This document shows, piece by piece, positions 52,001-60,319 of a DNA stretch of 64,000 nucleotides. The DNA is from an uncultured Lachnospiraceae bacterium (lineage in GTDB: Bacteria > Bacillota > Clostridia > Lachnospirales > Lachnospiraceae): contig CANQQG010000003.1 of assembly GCA_947625875.1 (NCBI GenBank), positions 34,908 to 98,907 of the forward strand. The letters are read 5' to 3'. Below the pieces are notes generated by a model. It worked only from the letters and a program-made list of their open reading frames with translations. It was not told the origin of the DNA and made no database searches. Positions within the stretch are counted from its first letter, which is position 1. Each line of letters starts with the position of its first letter. The translations under genes were made by a program, and so were the position numbers.

Positions 52001-52577
52001 TCAAAAGGAAGGGAAGCTGCGCGGGACGGCGTGTCGGCTTGGGCTGTTAAAGCATTTTTCGGAAATGGAGCATTTGGACCGTTACCAGATGCGCGAGGCG
52101 GAGGAACTGTTGGAGGAATTTACGGCGCGGAATATGAATTTTGCGTTTTACAGCAATCTGCCGCCGGAGCTGTGCCGGCGTTACCAGATCTATAACCGCG
52201 CGCTTGTGGAATACCATGCGAGGCCGGACAGCCGTATCCAGATCCATTACCGTATGCCGAAGGAGCATATGGATTTTATGACGGCGAATATGACGAATAC
52301 GTATGACGGTATTTTTACATGGGAATTTCTGTTGTTTTATGAAGACGAAGTGGAGTATTATATTACGGAAGAACTGGAGAACGGCACGCAGCAGCTGGGC
52401 GAGAGCCGCCGCCTTGCGGGCGTTACCTACCATGATATCAGACATGGCGGACGTTATGCGTATTTAAACCATATGGTTTATCTGCGCGGGAGAGAGGAGT
52501 ACAAAGAGCTTATGCGCGTCATGCAGGAATATCAGAAGCTTTCGGCTGTTACGGAAAAAGTGTTTAAGACGATCTGA
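49029..52577 (+). CDS. DUF5717-family large protein (1182 aa; N-terminal beta-rich region then helical repeats)
   Basis: Long single ORF (GTG/ATG start not fixed); resembles the uncharacterised Lachnospiraceae DUF5717 family. Confidence 0.75.
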   Translation: MRKRIEELAEGKIPCKQPQLAFSKEKLELEVVEGQSVSDSFQIKSENGIPMRGIIYSSSTRMECKTPQFQGTEATIRVEFHGGGMTEGEIVTGEFYIVCNGGEFCFSYAVTVTRLYAEASTGKIKNLKDFTSLAMENWEEAYHIFHSPAFKNIINAKDMKAALLYEGLSRQTVTAQTMEEFLIGTGRKSRVRFVLEKRSEEYFDMQKPVEERLLLEKDGWGYLGIRISSDADFIVLQKKFITNEDFMGSICPFVFCIDIEKMHAGNNYGSIYFENDAQKEEFRIWASADNIEVKKERTYQELQRVRIDLTQCYVDYRLKKMVTGEWTKQTIELVDRMAELEPDSEWYLLIKAFALQSNRQRQDAEWLMEDFRRRFKDKKKPQWAFYNYLRLQNEKEPVVVERLLTEIEGIMKRYAGHPVMFYLTLRLNGILREQPQLKLRAIEERISHGQYTPLWYVEALQIYKEQPYLLTKLEKYEILLMNWASRQGVLTRDLADQVMRLANNMRRFHPVVCRTLFRCYASYQDEDMLAGVCAYLIKGQCFRRKYHHWYVKGIEENLKITGLYEAYLLTMDLHSIQPLPKVIQMYFQYNNQLAYQYKAALYVNIIAHKEEQPVIYSKYLETMKQFAIDEILKGHMDDNLAVVYEEMLDRGILTQELAAPLADILYTHKFYCMNKMAAYVIVIQKHIKEEQRVPVLGGAAYFRLFSNDYAIMLENNMGQRFVAPDVCQLEKLMKPSHYIRRCLGYAPEKLQYLIHHMDGKADLRVPQPNDVEYLKILMDAPQISNAFKSQIGPGLVRYCLLNRMDDNLEPYLAKINFSGFSRENRNSLIELMIERGFQDRAYELINQYGYNGMQRPPLVRLAVHMIKARDIGEDEFLLELCLCLLLGGERNKQIVSYLAKYYEGPSRQMMQVYKAAKEIGIEDTGELEERLLVQTLYSTEYVDKIQEVYQGYRSHNGREFVMQAYRSYCMHEYVVHDMVLPENLFVEACQLQKEGKLRGTACRLGLLKHFSEMEHLDRYQMREAEELLEEFTARNMNFAFYSNLPPELCRRYQIYNRALVEYHARPDSRIQIHYRMPKEHMDFMTANMTNTYDGIFTWEFLLFYEDEVEYYITEELENGTQQLGESRRLAGVTYHDIRHGGRYAYLNHMVYLRGREEYKELMRVMQEYQKLSAVTEKVFKTI

Positions 52578-52621
52578 AAAGGCCGCTGGCGGAAAAGTAC
52601 GGAAACAAAGGGGATAAGGCG

Positions 52622-53857
52622 ATGGCGGAGAACGAACAAAAATTATATATCGGGATCGACCTGAATGATACGTATGCCATGGTCAGTTTTGCGACGACTT
52701 CGCACCACGAGCCGGAAACAGTCAGTTCCGTTGCGGGGAGCGAGATGTTCCAGATCCCATTGGCGGTCTGCATGGCGTCTGTTTCGGGGCAGTGGGTGTA
52801 CGGCGATGAGGCAGTGCGCTTTGAAAAGGCGGATATGGGCAAATGCGAGCGGAACCTGCTTACCCGCAGCCTGCTGCAGGATTTTACGGTCATAGGAAAC
52901 CAGAATTATGAGGCGCGCGCGCTGCTTGCGGTGTTTTTAAAGAAAATTCTGCTGCTTGCGGGCAAGCTCGGGCCGCAGATTGATATCGGAAAGGTTGTTT
53001 TTACTTTCCCGCAGCTGGACGAAAAGCTGATGGCCCTTATGGAGTATGTGTTCACGCAGCTTCCGGTGGAACGGGAAAAGATCACTGTGCTGGACCATAT
53101 GGAATGTTTTTATTATTATGCGCTGAACCAGAAGCAGGAGCTTTGCGCGCATGATATCGTCATGTTCCAGTATTATGGGAAGAGCATTACGAGCTGGTAT
53201 CTGGAGCGGGATAAGCCGTCGGCGCCGCAGCTTGTCCATATCCGGGAAAAGGACTGCGGGTATCTGACGAATGATAAGGACTTTGATTTTGCGCAGATCA
53301 TTCCGGACATCTTCGGGAAAAAGATCATTTCTTCCGTATATCTGGTCGGGGAGGGGTTTGACGGGGACTGGATGAAGCAGTCGCTGCGTCTGCTGTGCCA
53401 GGGGAAACGCGCGTTTCTCGGGAAAAACCTTTTTTCCAAAGGGGCCTGTTATGCGGCGGAGATCCTGGCAGGCGTTTTCTCGTGGAATTATCTTTATATG
53501 GGCGTGAATGAAATGAAATTCAGCGTCAGCCTGAAAGTGCGCAAAAATAATGAGATGGCGTTCCATACGCTGATCGCGGCCGGGTCAAACTGGTATGAAG
53601 CGGGGAACAGCTGTGAAATGATCCTTGACGGGCCGGGCGAGATCGATTTCTGGCTTCAGGTTCCGTTTAACCGGGAGGCGCGGATTGAGACGCTCTCTCT
53701 GACGAATCTTCCCGCGCGCCCGCGCAAGGCGACGAGGCTCGGGATTCAGGCAAAGCCTGTTTCGGATAAGTCGGTAAAGATCGTCATTAAAGATCTGGGG
53801 CTGGGGGAATTTTTTAAGGCGAGCGAGATGACATGGGAATATGTCATGAAGCTGTAA
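52622..53857 (+). CDS. DUF5716-like protein with degenerate Hsp70/actin ATPase fold
   Basis: LYIGIDLNDTYAMVSF phosphate-1-like motif; VYGDEAVRFEKAD; SSVYLVGEGFDGDWMKQSLRLLCQGKRAFLGKNLFSKGACYAA. Confidence 0.75.
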   Translation: MAENEQKLYIGIDLNDTYAMVSFATTSHHEPETVSSVAGSEMFQIPLAVCMASVSGQWVYGDEAVRFEKADMGKCERNLLTRSLLQDFTVIGNQNYEARALLAVFLKKILLLAGKLGPQIDIGKVVFTFPQLDEKLMALMEYVFTQLPVEREKITVLDHMECFYYYALNQKQELCAHDIVMFQYYGKSITSWYLERDKPSAPQLVHIREKDCGYLTNDKDFDFAQIIPDIFGKKIISSVYLVGEGFDGDWMKQSLRLLCQGKRAFLGKNLFSKGACYAAEILAGVFSWNYLYMGVNEMKFSVSLKVRKNNEMAFHTLIAAGSNWYEAGNSCEMILDGPGEIDFWLQVPFNREARIETLSLTNLPARPRKATRLGIQAKPVSDKSVKIVIKDLGLGEFFKASEMTWEYVMKL

Positions 53858-53880
53858 AGCCGGATACAAGAGGTAAGAAG

Positions 53881-54714
53881 ATGGGTGAACTGATTTTTTG
53901 CAGCTTTCCATGCGCGAAAAATCCATATTATCTGGAAAGCGCGAAACAGAATATTTATTCGATTGAAGAATTATGTTATTTTTTGCAGGATAATATTTAC
54001 CTGCTGGATGAGAACATCATGACGATGGAGTTCTGCAGGTGGCTGGAAAAAGATGTGGGGGCTGTGGAGCTTGCGGCGAAGCTGGAGCGCATGATGGATG
54101 AGAAGAAAGGCTTCCATGCGTTTTGTATGCAGATCATCGTGGATTCTGGCTATTTTTCCAAAAACGAGATGCAGTTCCTCGGCATGAAGCTGCAGAAGAT
54201 GGACCACCAGAGCAGCTATGAAAACCGGAAGGTGAAGGCGGACCAGCTGATGGAAAAGCATATGTACCTGGCGGCAGTCCGCGAATACCGCAATCTGCTC
54301 ATGCAGGGGACGGACAATAAATCGGATATCCGCGTCAGCGGCGATATCTGGCATAACATGGGGACGGCCTATGCAAGGCTTTTTTGCTTTGAGCGGGCGG
54401 TGGGCTGTTATGAAAAGGCGTATGAATTAAGCCATCGCGTGGATTCGCTCAAAGCGGCGTCACAGGCGGCGTGCTTTATGGAGGATGGGGAGCGCGTGCA
54501 GAATTTCCTTTATAAGAACCGCATCCGTCCGGAGCAGTTTACGGCAATGAAGAAAAACATCAATGAGTTGTGCCAGATGACGGAGGTCTCGGAAGAGTTT
54601 GAAAAACTCACGAAAATGGAGCGTCTGGAGCGCGTGTCGCAGCTGCAGGCGCATGGCGAGATCAGCCGCCAGGTGGAGCAGTGGAAAGAAGAATATATGG
54701 AGTTCAGGGGATAG
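53881..54714 (+). CDS. Hypothetical TPR-like helical-repeat protein
   Basis: IWHNMGTAYARLFCFERAVGCYEKAYELSHRVDSLKAA. Confidence 0.75.
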   Translation: MGELIFCSFPCAKNPYYLESAKQNIYSIEELCYFLQDNIYLLDENIMTMEFCRWLEKDVGAVELAAKLERMMDEKKGFHAFCMQIIVDSGYFSKNEMQFLGMKLQKMDHQSSYENRKVKADQLMEKHMYLAAVREYRNLLMQGTDNKSDIRVSGDIWHNMGTAYARLFCFERAVGCYEKAYELSHRVDSLKAASQAACFMEDGERVQNFLYKNRIRPEQFTAMKKNINELCQMTEVSEEFEKLTKMERLERVSQLQAHGEISRQVEQWKEEYMEFRG

Positions 54715-54717
54715 CGT

Positions 54718-55899
54718 ATGGGATTATTAAAACGCAGGCAGGACAGGAAAAAACTGCAGAAGGTCATGGAAGACGTCCAGATAGGAGAGCAGGATTTAAA
54801 AAATATGGACGCAAAACAGGCGGGCGGCTATGTGCTTGACCGCTGCGAACAGGTTCTGCAGAATGCAAGGGAGATTGACGATGGCAAAAAAGAGTACCAT
54901 ATCATTACGGCGTATTTAAATGATATTGAGACGATTGAAAACCTGCCGCCGGATAAGAAGGCGGAGATCGAGCGGGCGGCGGAAAACGTAACGCGCCTGA
55001 ATATTGCAAGGGACCAGTTTTTGAATACGTCGCGCAAGATCTCGGACACGCAGTTCCAGATGTTCCAGCGTCAGGAGGACGAGATACCGGACGCGGTCAG
55101 GCGGCTGCGGGAAAATGAAAATTACCAGATGACGATCCGGCGGGATATGCAGTATCTGGAAGGGGAAAAACAGGAGTGGGAGATTCAGAAATCCGACCGC
55201 AGGCGCGAGCGGAAGCTGCTGCAGCGGGTATCTTATATTTTGCTGACGGTTGTTTTGACGATCGCCATTTTGCTGCTTGTTTTGTCGTTTGGCTTTGATT
55301 ATAACACGCGCTATATCTGGATTGCGACGACCGCAGTTTCCTTTTTGGCCGCGGCGTTTATCCTGCTGCGCCTGGAAACGGGACGGCGGGACATAAGGCA
55401 GGCGGAAGTGAACATCAATTATGCGATCACGCTCTTAAACAAAGTAAAGATCAAATATGTAAATATAAAAAATGCGGTTGACTATACGTGTGAGAAATAT
55501 CATGTGCGGGATTCGCGGGAACTGAGCTATCAGTGGGATATGTACCAGGAGGCTGTGCGCGAACAGGAGAAATACCGCCAGACGAACGAGGATCTGAAAT
55601 ATTATTATGACAGTCTGGTCGGGCTGCTGCAAAAGTGCAGGCTGTATGACGCGCGCGTCTGGATCGAGCAGCCGCAGGCATTGGTCGAGCCGAAGGAAAT
55701 GGTGGAGATCAAGCATGACCTGTTGGTGCGCAGGCAAAAGCTCCGCTCAAAGATCGCGTATAATCTGGAAATGGTGAAAAACGGGCGAAAAGAGATCGAC
55801 ACGATGCTGCAGACGCATAAAGAGGACAGCCCGCAGCTGCGGGAGATGCTTGCGTCGATCGATCAGATAGCAGGCGCTCCGAAAAAAGAGCAGGAGTGA
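54718..55899 (+). CDS. Hypothetical coiled-coil protein with two TM helices
   Basis: VSYILLTVVLTIAILLLVLSFGFDYNTRYIWIATTAVSFLAAAFILL flanked by charged coiled coils; 3 bp after previous gene. Confidence 0.75.
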   Translation: MGLLKRRQDRKKLQKVMEDVQIGEQDLKNMDAKQAGGYVLDRCEQVLQNAREIDDGKKEYHIITAYLNDIETIENLPPDKKAEIERAAENVTRLNIARDQFLNTSRKISDTQFQMFQRQEDEIPDAVRRLRENENYQMTIRRDMQYLEGEKQEWEIQKSDRRRERKLLQRVSYILLTVVLTIAILLLVLSFGFDYNTRYIWIATTAVSFLAAAFILLRLETGRRDIRQAEVNINYAITLLNKVKIKYVNIKNAVDYTCEKYHVRDSRELSYQWDMYQEAVREQEKYRQTNEDLKYYYDSLVGLLQKCRLYDARVWIEQPQALVEPKEMVEIKHDLLVRRQKLRSKIAYNLEMVKNGRKEIDTMLQTHKEDSPQLREMLASIDQIAGAPKKEQE

Positions 55900-55922
55900 T
55901 CGGAAACGGAAGGGATGGGGAT

Positions 55923-56195
55923 ATGCATTCACATGATCCAAAGGAAATGAAGGCGATTGTGAACCGCCTTGCGAAAGCGATCGGGCATTTAGAGGCGGTC
56001 AAAGGGATGGTGGAAAACGGGCGGGACTGCAGCGAGGTGTTAGTGCAGCTTGCCGCGGTAAAGTCCGCGCTGAATAATACGGGAAAGCTGATCTTGAAGG
56101 AGCATATCAGCCACTGCATTGTGGACGCGGTGGAGCATGGCGATATGCAGGCGATAGAAGATCTGAACCGCGCGATTGACCAGTTTGTGAAATAA
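55923..56195 (+). CDS. CsoR/FrmR-family (DUF156) metal-sensing repressor
   Basis: MKAIVNRLAKAIGHLEAVKGMVENGRDCSEVLVQLAAVKSALNNTGKLILKEHISHC; Cys-His-Cys Cu(I) ligand set. Confidence 0.88.
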   Translation: MHSHDPKEMKAIVNRLAKAIGHLEAVKGMVENGRDCSEVLVQLAAVKSALNNTGKLILKEHISHCIVDAVEHGDMQAIEDLNRAIDQFVK

Positions 56196-56215
56196 CCGGC
56201 AATCCGCGCGGATTT

Positions 56216-56689
56216 TTAAAAATGCCGGTCTTTTTGTATGGCTTGTTTAAATTCCCTGATGCAGATTTCTCTGTCGGGATATTTTTCTTTGAAGGAATCT
56301 GGGATCAGGTCAAAAAATGAGTCGGCTTCTTTTGATACGAATTGGTTAAGCGTATGGTATATTTCAATTGCGCTGTCCAGCTCGCGCATAGTTGCGAAAA
56401 AGGAATCTTTATATCGGCTGCCTGATTCCCACGCGGTCAGGGTTCCGCCCATCAGATCAAGATATGCTATGGGTTTGCCGCCAAGCTGGATATAATTTTC
56501 ATATAATCTGGAAACATCATGTGTGAGGGCGTAACGTTCTCCCTTTAATTCGATGAAAGCCTTTAATAATTTTTCGATAGCCTGCTGGATATGATAGCAG
56601 CATATATCCATATAGTATTCATCGTTTTCTTTTTTTGCCATCATAACGATGTCAAAATCTTTATGGGCTTTTTCAATTAAAAAACTCAT
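56216..56689 (-). CDS. HEPN-domain protein
   Basis: YYMDICCYHIQQAIEKLLKAFIELKGERYALTHDVSRLYENY; RX4H motif. Confidence 0.88.
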   Translation of the reverse strand: MSFLIEKAHKDFDIVMMAKKENDEYYMDICCYHIQQAIEKLLKAFIELKGERYALTHDVSRLYENYIQLGGKPIAYLDLMGGTLTAWESGSRYKDSFFATMRELDSAIEIYHTLNQFVSKEADSFFDLIPDSFKEKYPDREICIREFKQAIQKDRHF

Positions 56690-57027
56690 ATAATTTGCAC
56701 CCCGTTATCAATTTCTTCTTTTAAACGTTCGTTTTCGGAAAGGTCGTTGTAGTATAAAATATCTATCGGCGTCTCAATGGCGGATCCCAGCCGTTTTTGT
56801 ATTTTATAAAACAGGTCTGTATCGTATTGCGGTGTTTTGATGCATAAATCCAAGTCAGAGGCAATGTTGCAGCGGTTTGTGACAGAGCTTCCAAAAAGGA
56901 TGGCGTGGACATGGTATTCTTTTAAAATGGATACGATTTTTTGGACATCCCGCTGCATGAGAGGATGGATCAACATATATTTTAAATCTGTAATTCCTGA
57001 CACTAAAGGAAATAGCTCCTGTTTCAT
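56686..57027 (-). CDS. Minimal nucleotidyltransferase (MNT) partner of HEPN
   Basis: ILFGSSVTNRCNIASDLDLCI matches GSX10DXD; overlaps HEPN gene start. Confidence 0.88.
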   Translation of the reverse strand: MKQELFPLVSGITDLKYMLIHPLMQRDVQKIVSILKEYHVHAILFGSSVTNRCNIASDLDLCIKTPQYDTDLFYKIQKRLGSAIETPIDILYYNDLSENERLKEEIDNGVQII

Positions 57028-57126
57028 AAGTTTCTCCTCTTTATTCGATGGGTTTATTATATAATAAATAAATTTATATGTCAGTAAAAATTTTTCAAAA
57101 GAAGCGGTTTTTCTGCAAAAGCATGG

Positions 57127-57999
57127 TTACGCTGATATCGAGAATAGCACATCTTTTATATCCCCCTGAATGCAAAGCGATTTCCTGCTTATTTCCGCAG
57201 GGGCAAACGCTTCTCCATAATTTATGCTGACATAATAAGCCTCCGGATTATCATAGGTCATCTGCCAGAACGGATATTTAATAATCCCAGGCGTATTCAT
57301 GCCGACGCCAAGTTCCAGAAATAATATTTTCATTCCCTCATGCCGGTTAAGAAAATCGGAATATCTTTCCTCTGCACGATACCATCCCTCGTCCTGGACA
57401 AAAGTATGATCGGCTCTTAAATTCATCGCCATCGGCTTTCCGCATACCGGGCAGCGCGGTATCAGCCCGGCTGGTATTTTCATGTCAGCCTGCTGCGTTA
57501 CCATACTGCGGATAACCGTTTCGTTGTCATAAGTGGCATTGCAGCAAGGCTCGCTGCATTGAAACAGCCCGTAATCGCCCTGTGTATAAAACAGCCTGTG
57601 TTTATCAAAGCCTGCTTTCTGGAACTGATGGTCAACATTCGTTGTCAGAACAAAGTAATCTTTGTCTTTCACAAGCTCAAATAATTTTTTATAGGTTCCA
57701 TTATCGCAGTCCGTATAGCGGTTGATAAAGATATACCTTGACCAGTAAGCCCAATGTTCTTCCGGGCTGCGAAAGGGATAAAAGCCGCCGGAGTACATAT
57801 CTTTAAAACCATATTTCCGGATAAAGTCGGAAAAATTATCCTCAAATCTTTTTCCGGTATAGGTGAACCCTGCCGAAGTGGATAAGCCTGCGCCTGCTCC
57901 GATCATAACGGCGTCCGTAGCCTGTAAAAGTTCGGCGAATCGCCCGATTTTATCCGAGCAGTTTTTTGTAAATGTCGTAATCTTCCCGTTTGAAAACAT
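57127..57999 (-). CDS. Macrodomain-linked sirtuin (SirTM-like)
   Basis: MIGAGAGLSTSAGFTYTG, LTTNVDHQFQKAGF, FYTQGDYGLFQC (Gln at the canonical His position), CPVCGKPMAMNLR. Confidence 0.85.
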   Translation of the reverse strand: MFSNGKITTFTKNCSDKIGRFAELLQATDAVMIGAGAGLSTSAGFTYTGKRFEDNFSDFIRKYGFKDMYSGGFYPFRSPEEHWAYWSRYIFINRYTDCDNGTYKKLFELVKDKDYFVLTTNVDHQFQKAGFDKHRLFYTQGDYGLFQCSEPCCNATYDNETVIRSMVTQQADMKIPAGLIPRCPVCGKPMAMNLRADHTFVQDEGWYRAEERYSDFLNRHEGMKILFLELGVGMNTPGIIKYPFWQMTYDNPEAYYVSINYGEAFAPAEISRKSLCIQGDIKDVLFSISA

Positions 58000-58735
58000 T
58001 GAATACCACCTTCTCAATCCTTTTATTTTCCTGTAAAAAACGTGTCACTGTCTGCACCGCTATTTCCGCCGCTTTTTTCTGCGGGAAATGAAACTCGCCC
58101 GTAGAGATGCAGCAAAATGCAATGCTTTTTAGTCCGGTATCTGCGGCAAGCTCCAGACAGGAACGATAGCAGTCTGCAAGCTGTCTGCAATGCGTTTCCG
58201 TAAGGATGCCCGGCACAATCGGCCCGACGGTATGGAGCACAAAACGGCATGGCAGGTTATACGCAGGTGTGATTTTTGCCCTGCCGGTCGGCTCGTCATA
58301 GCCCTGCTCTTTCATAATCTTATCGCAGGCCAGGCGGAGCTGTATCCCGCTGACGCTGTGAATGATGTTGTCCACGCAGGAATGGCAGGGTACAAAACAG
58401 CCCCTCAGAGCGCTGTTTGCGGCATTTACGATCGCATCGATTTTTAGGGTGGTAATGTCGCCGCGCCAGAGCGCCAGCCGATTGTTCGCAGGGGAAACAG
58501 GCAGGGAAGCGCTGTCGGTAATTTCCTTTGTTTCGAGTTCTTCGGTTAAATATTCATCCTGAAGTTTAAGAAAACTGCCGCTTATCGGGCGGGGCGGGCG
58601 GATATTCATAAGGCTTCTGAGCAGCCTTTTTTGTTCGTCCGCGTCCGACGGTATCTGTATGTCCGGATACGGCGGCAATTCCGCAAGCAATTTTTTGATC
58701 AGGGCAATTCTTTTTTCGGTATGTGTCATTTCCAA
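57950..58735 (-). CDS. Macrodomain protein of the zinc-containing (Zn-macro) type
   Basis: LALWRGDITTLKIDAIVNAANSALRGCFVPCHSCVDNIIHSVSG. Confidence 0.88.
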   Translation of the reverse strand: MEMTHTEKRIALIKKLLAELPPYPDIQIPSDADEQKRLLRSLMNIRPPRPISGSFLKLQDEYLTEELETKEITDSASLPVSPANNRLALWRGDITTLKIDAIVNAANSALRGCFVPCHSCVDNIIHSVSGIQLRLACDKIMKEQGYDEPTGRAKITPAYNLPCRFVLHTVGPIVPGILTETHCRQLADCYRSCLELAADTGLKSIAFCCISTGEFHFPQKKAAEIAVQTVTRFLQENKRIEKVVFNVFKREDYDIYKKLLG

Positions 58736-58992
58736 TTCTCCTTAATTCCGGAACTTTCCTTTTTTTCCATTTGCGCGAATAACTTTTTTTGCGGCTTTTT
58801 TGCCGCCTGCAAACTTATCATATATCCATAGAGAAAAAATGTAAAGTACGCACTTTATTGTGCCATAGTTACTAAAAGGAAACGATTGTGAAAAATGGGG
58901 GCATTGACGGAAGATTATAGAAAAGGGGCTGCGCACTGACCTTTTCGTGCGGCAGCCCCTTCCTTCAATATTAAAGTATTTTTTATGCGGCG

Positions 58993-59598
58993 CTAAGACT
59001 GTTTGCAGTCAAATTCCGGATTAAACGCATAGAAGTTTTTGGAATCCAGATTTTCTTTTACGATGTTCAGCCCTTCGCCAAAACGCTGGAAGTGTACGAT
59101 TTCACGCTGGCGCAGGAAGCGGATCGGGTCGCAGACTTCCGGGTCTTTTACAAGGCGCAGGATATTGTCGTAGGTGGAACGCGCTTTTTGCTCTGCCGCC
59201 ATATCCTCTGTCAGGTCTGTGATCGGGTCGCCTTTGGACTGGAAGAAGCAGGAGTTGAACGGAATGCCGCTCGCCGACTGCGGCCAGAGCGCCAGCGTGT
59301 GGTCTACATAGTATTTATCAAAGCCTGACGCTACCAGCTCTTCCGGCGTCAGGTTGCGGGTCAGCTGGTGGACGATGGCGCAGATGATCTCCATATGAGC
59401 CAGTTCTTCGGTACCGATATCTGTCAATAACCCCGCGACATTGCGGTACGGCATGGTATAACGCTGCGCCAGGTAGCGCATCGAGGCGGACAGTTCCCCG
59501 TCCGGGCCGCCAAACTGCGTCAGGATGACCTGCGCGATCTTTGGGTTTGGCGTAGAGATATTTACCGGATATTCAAGCCTTTTTTCATAATTCCACAT
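58993..59598 (-). CDS. cotJC: Spore coat protein CotJC / manganese catalase family
   Basis: MWNYEKRLEYPVNISTPNPKIAQVILTQFGGPDGELSASMRYL...GTEELAHMEIICAIVHQL. Confidence 0.94.
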   Translation of the reverse strand: MWNYEKRLEYPVNISTPNPKIAQVILTQFGGPDGELSASMRYLAQRYTMPYRNVAGLLTDIGTEELAHMEIICAIVHQLTRNLTPEELVASGFDKYYVDHTLALWPQSASGIPFNSCFFQSKGDPITDLTEDMAAEQKARSTYDNILRLVKDPEVCDPIRFLRQREIVHFQRFGEGLNIVKENLDSKNFYAFNPEFDCKQS

Positions 59599-59862
59599 TT
59601 AGCAGTAGCCCCCTTCCCATGGCCATGGCTGTGTCGCCCAGCTCCAGTGATCTTCATTGTTTACAGAGTCCAGATTCAGCGGGCCGTACTGGGCGGCATA
59701 CGTGGAAAGCGCCTGCCGCCGCATCTGTTCGTATTTCTGGAAATACGAAAGGGCCTGCGGATCGTCCGGGTGGGTGTCGAGATAAAGCGCCATGTCATAT
59801 GCGGCGAAGCTTGCCGTATTGATCCAGTTGAACAATTCTTTTTTATTTTTTGCCTGATTCAT
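59599..59862 (-). CDS. cotJB: Spore coat protein CotJB
   Basis: ELFNWINTASFAAYDMALYLDTHPDDPQALSYFQKY. Confidence 0.93.
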   Translation of the reverse strand: MNQAKNKKELFNWINTASFAAYDMALYLDTHPDDPQALSYFQKYEQMRRQALSTYAAQYGPLNLDSVNNEDHWSWATQPWPWEGGYC

Positions 59863-60080
59863 TTGCGCACGCTCCTTCCGAGGAATGGTTTATCCAGCTC
59901 CGGGAAAATAGTTCCCGCCATAAACGCTTTTGCCGGTTCATAAGAGTTTTTGAAATATTGCCATGGAACGTTTGCAATCGCAAGATAGCATGGGCAGTCG
60001 GAAACCATGGACGCGCCACAGCCGCCGGACATCCTGCCGTATGCCATTGCATTGCCGCAATTTTGATAACAGTTCTGCAT
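59859..60080 (-). CDS. cotJA: Spore coat associated protein CotJA
   Basis: LAIANVPWQYFKNSYEPAKAFMAGTIFPELDKPF; RBS before start at 60080. Confidence 0.88.
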   Translation of the reverse strand: MQNCYQNCGNAMAYGRMSGGCGASMVSDCPCYLAIANVPWQYFKNSYEPAKAFMAGTIFPELDKPFLGRSVRK

Positions 60081-60108
60081 GAGGATTACTCCTTGCTGTT
60101 TTTTAGTA

Positions 60109-60136
60109 TAATTTATGCATATCCGGAAAAGTGGTG
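60109..60136 (-). promoter_or_regulatory. Candidate mother-cell sigma (sigma-E/sigma-K-like) promoter of cotJ
   Basis: Minus strand: AC - 16 bp - CATAAATTA (CATANNNTA). Confidence 0.4.
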
Positions 60137-60319
60137 CATATAAATGTAGGAGCGCGGCCATAAGTTTTTCCTCAATTTCCACAGATTTTTTAAAAAATTT
60201 GTAAATAAAACGTGGATTTTATCAGCGTAATATATTATAATGAGCGGGACAGATGAATGATGTACAAGTACCCGTGCTTGGCTCATGCTCGCGGGAATAT
60301 ATAAATGGAGAGTGGATAA

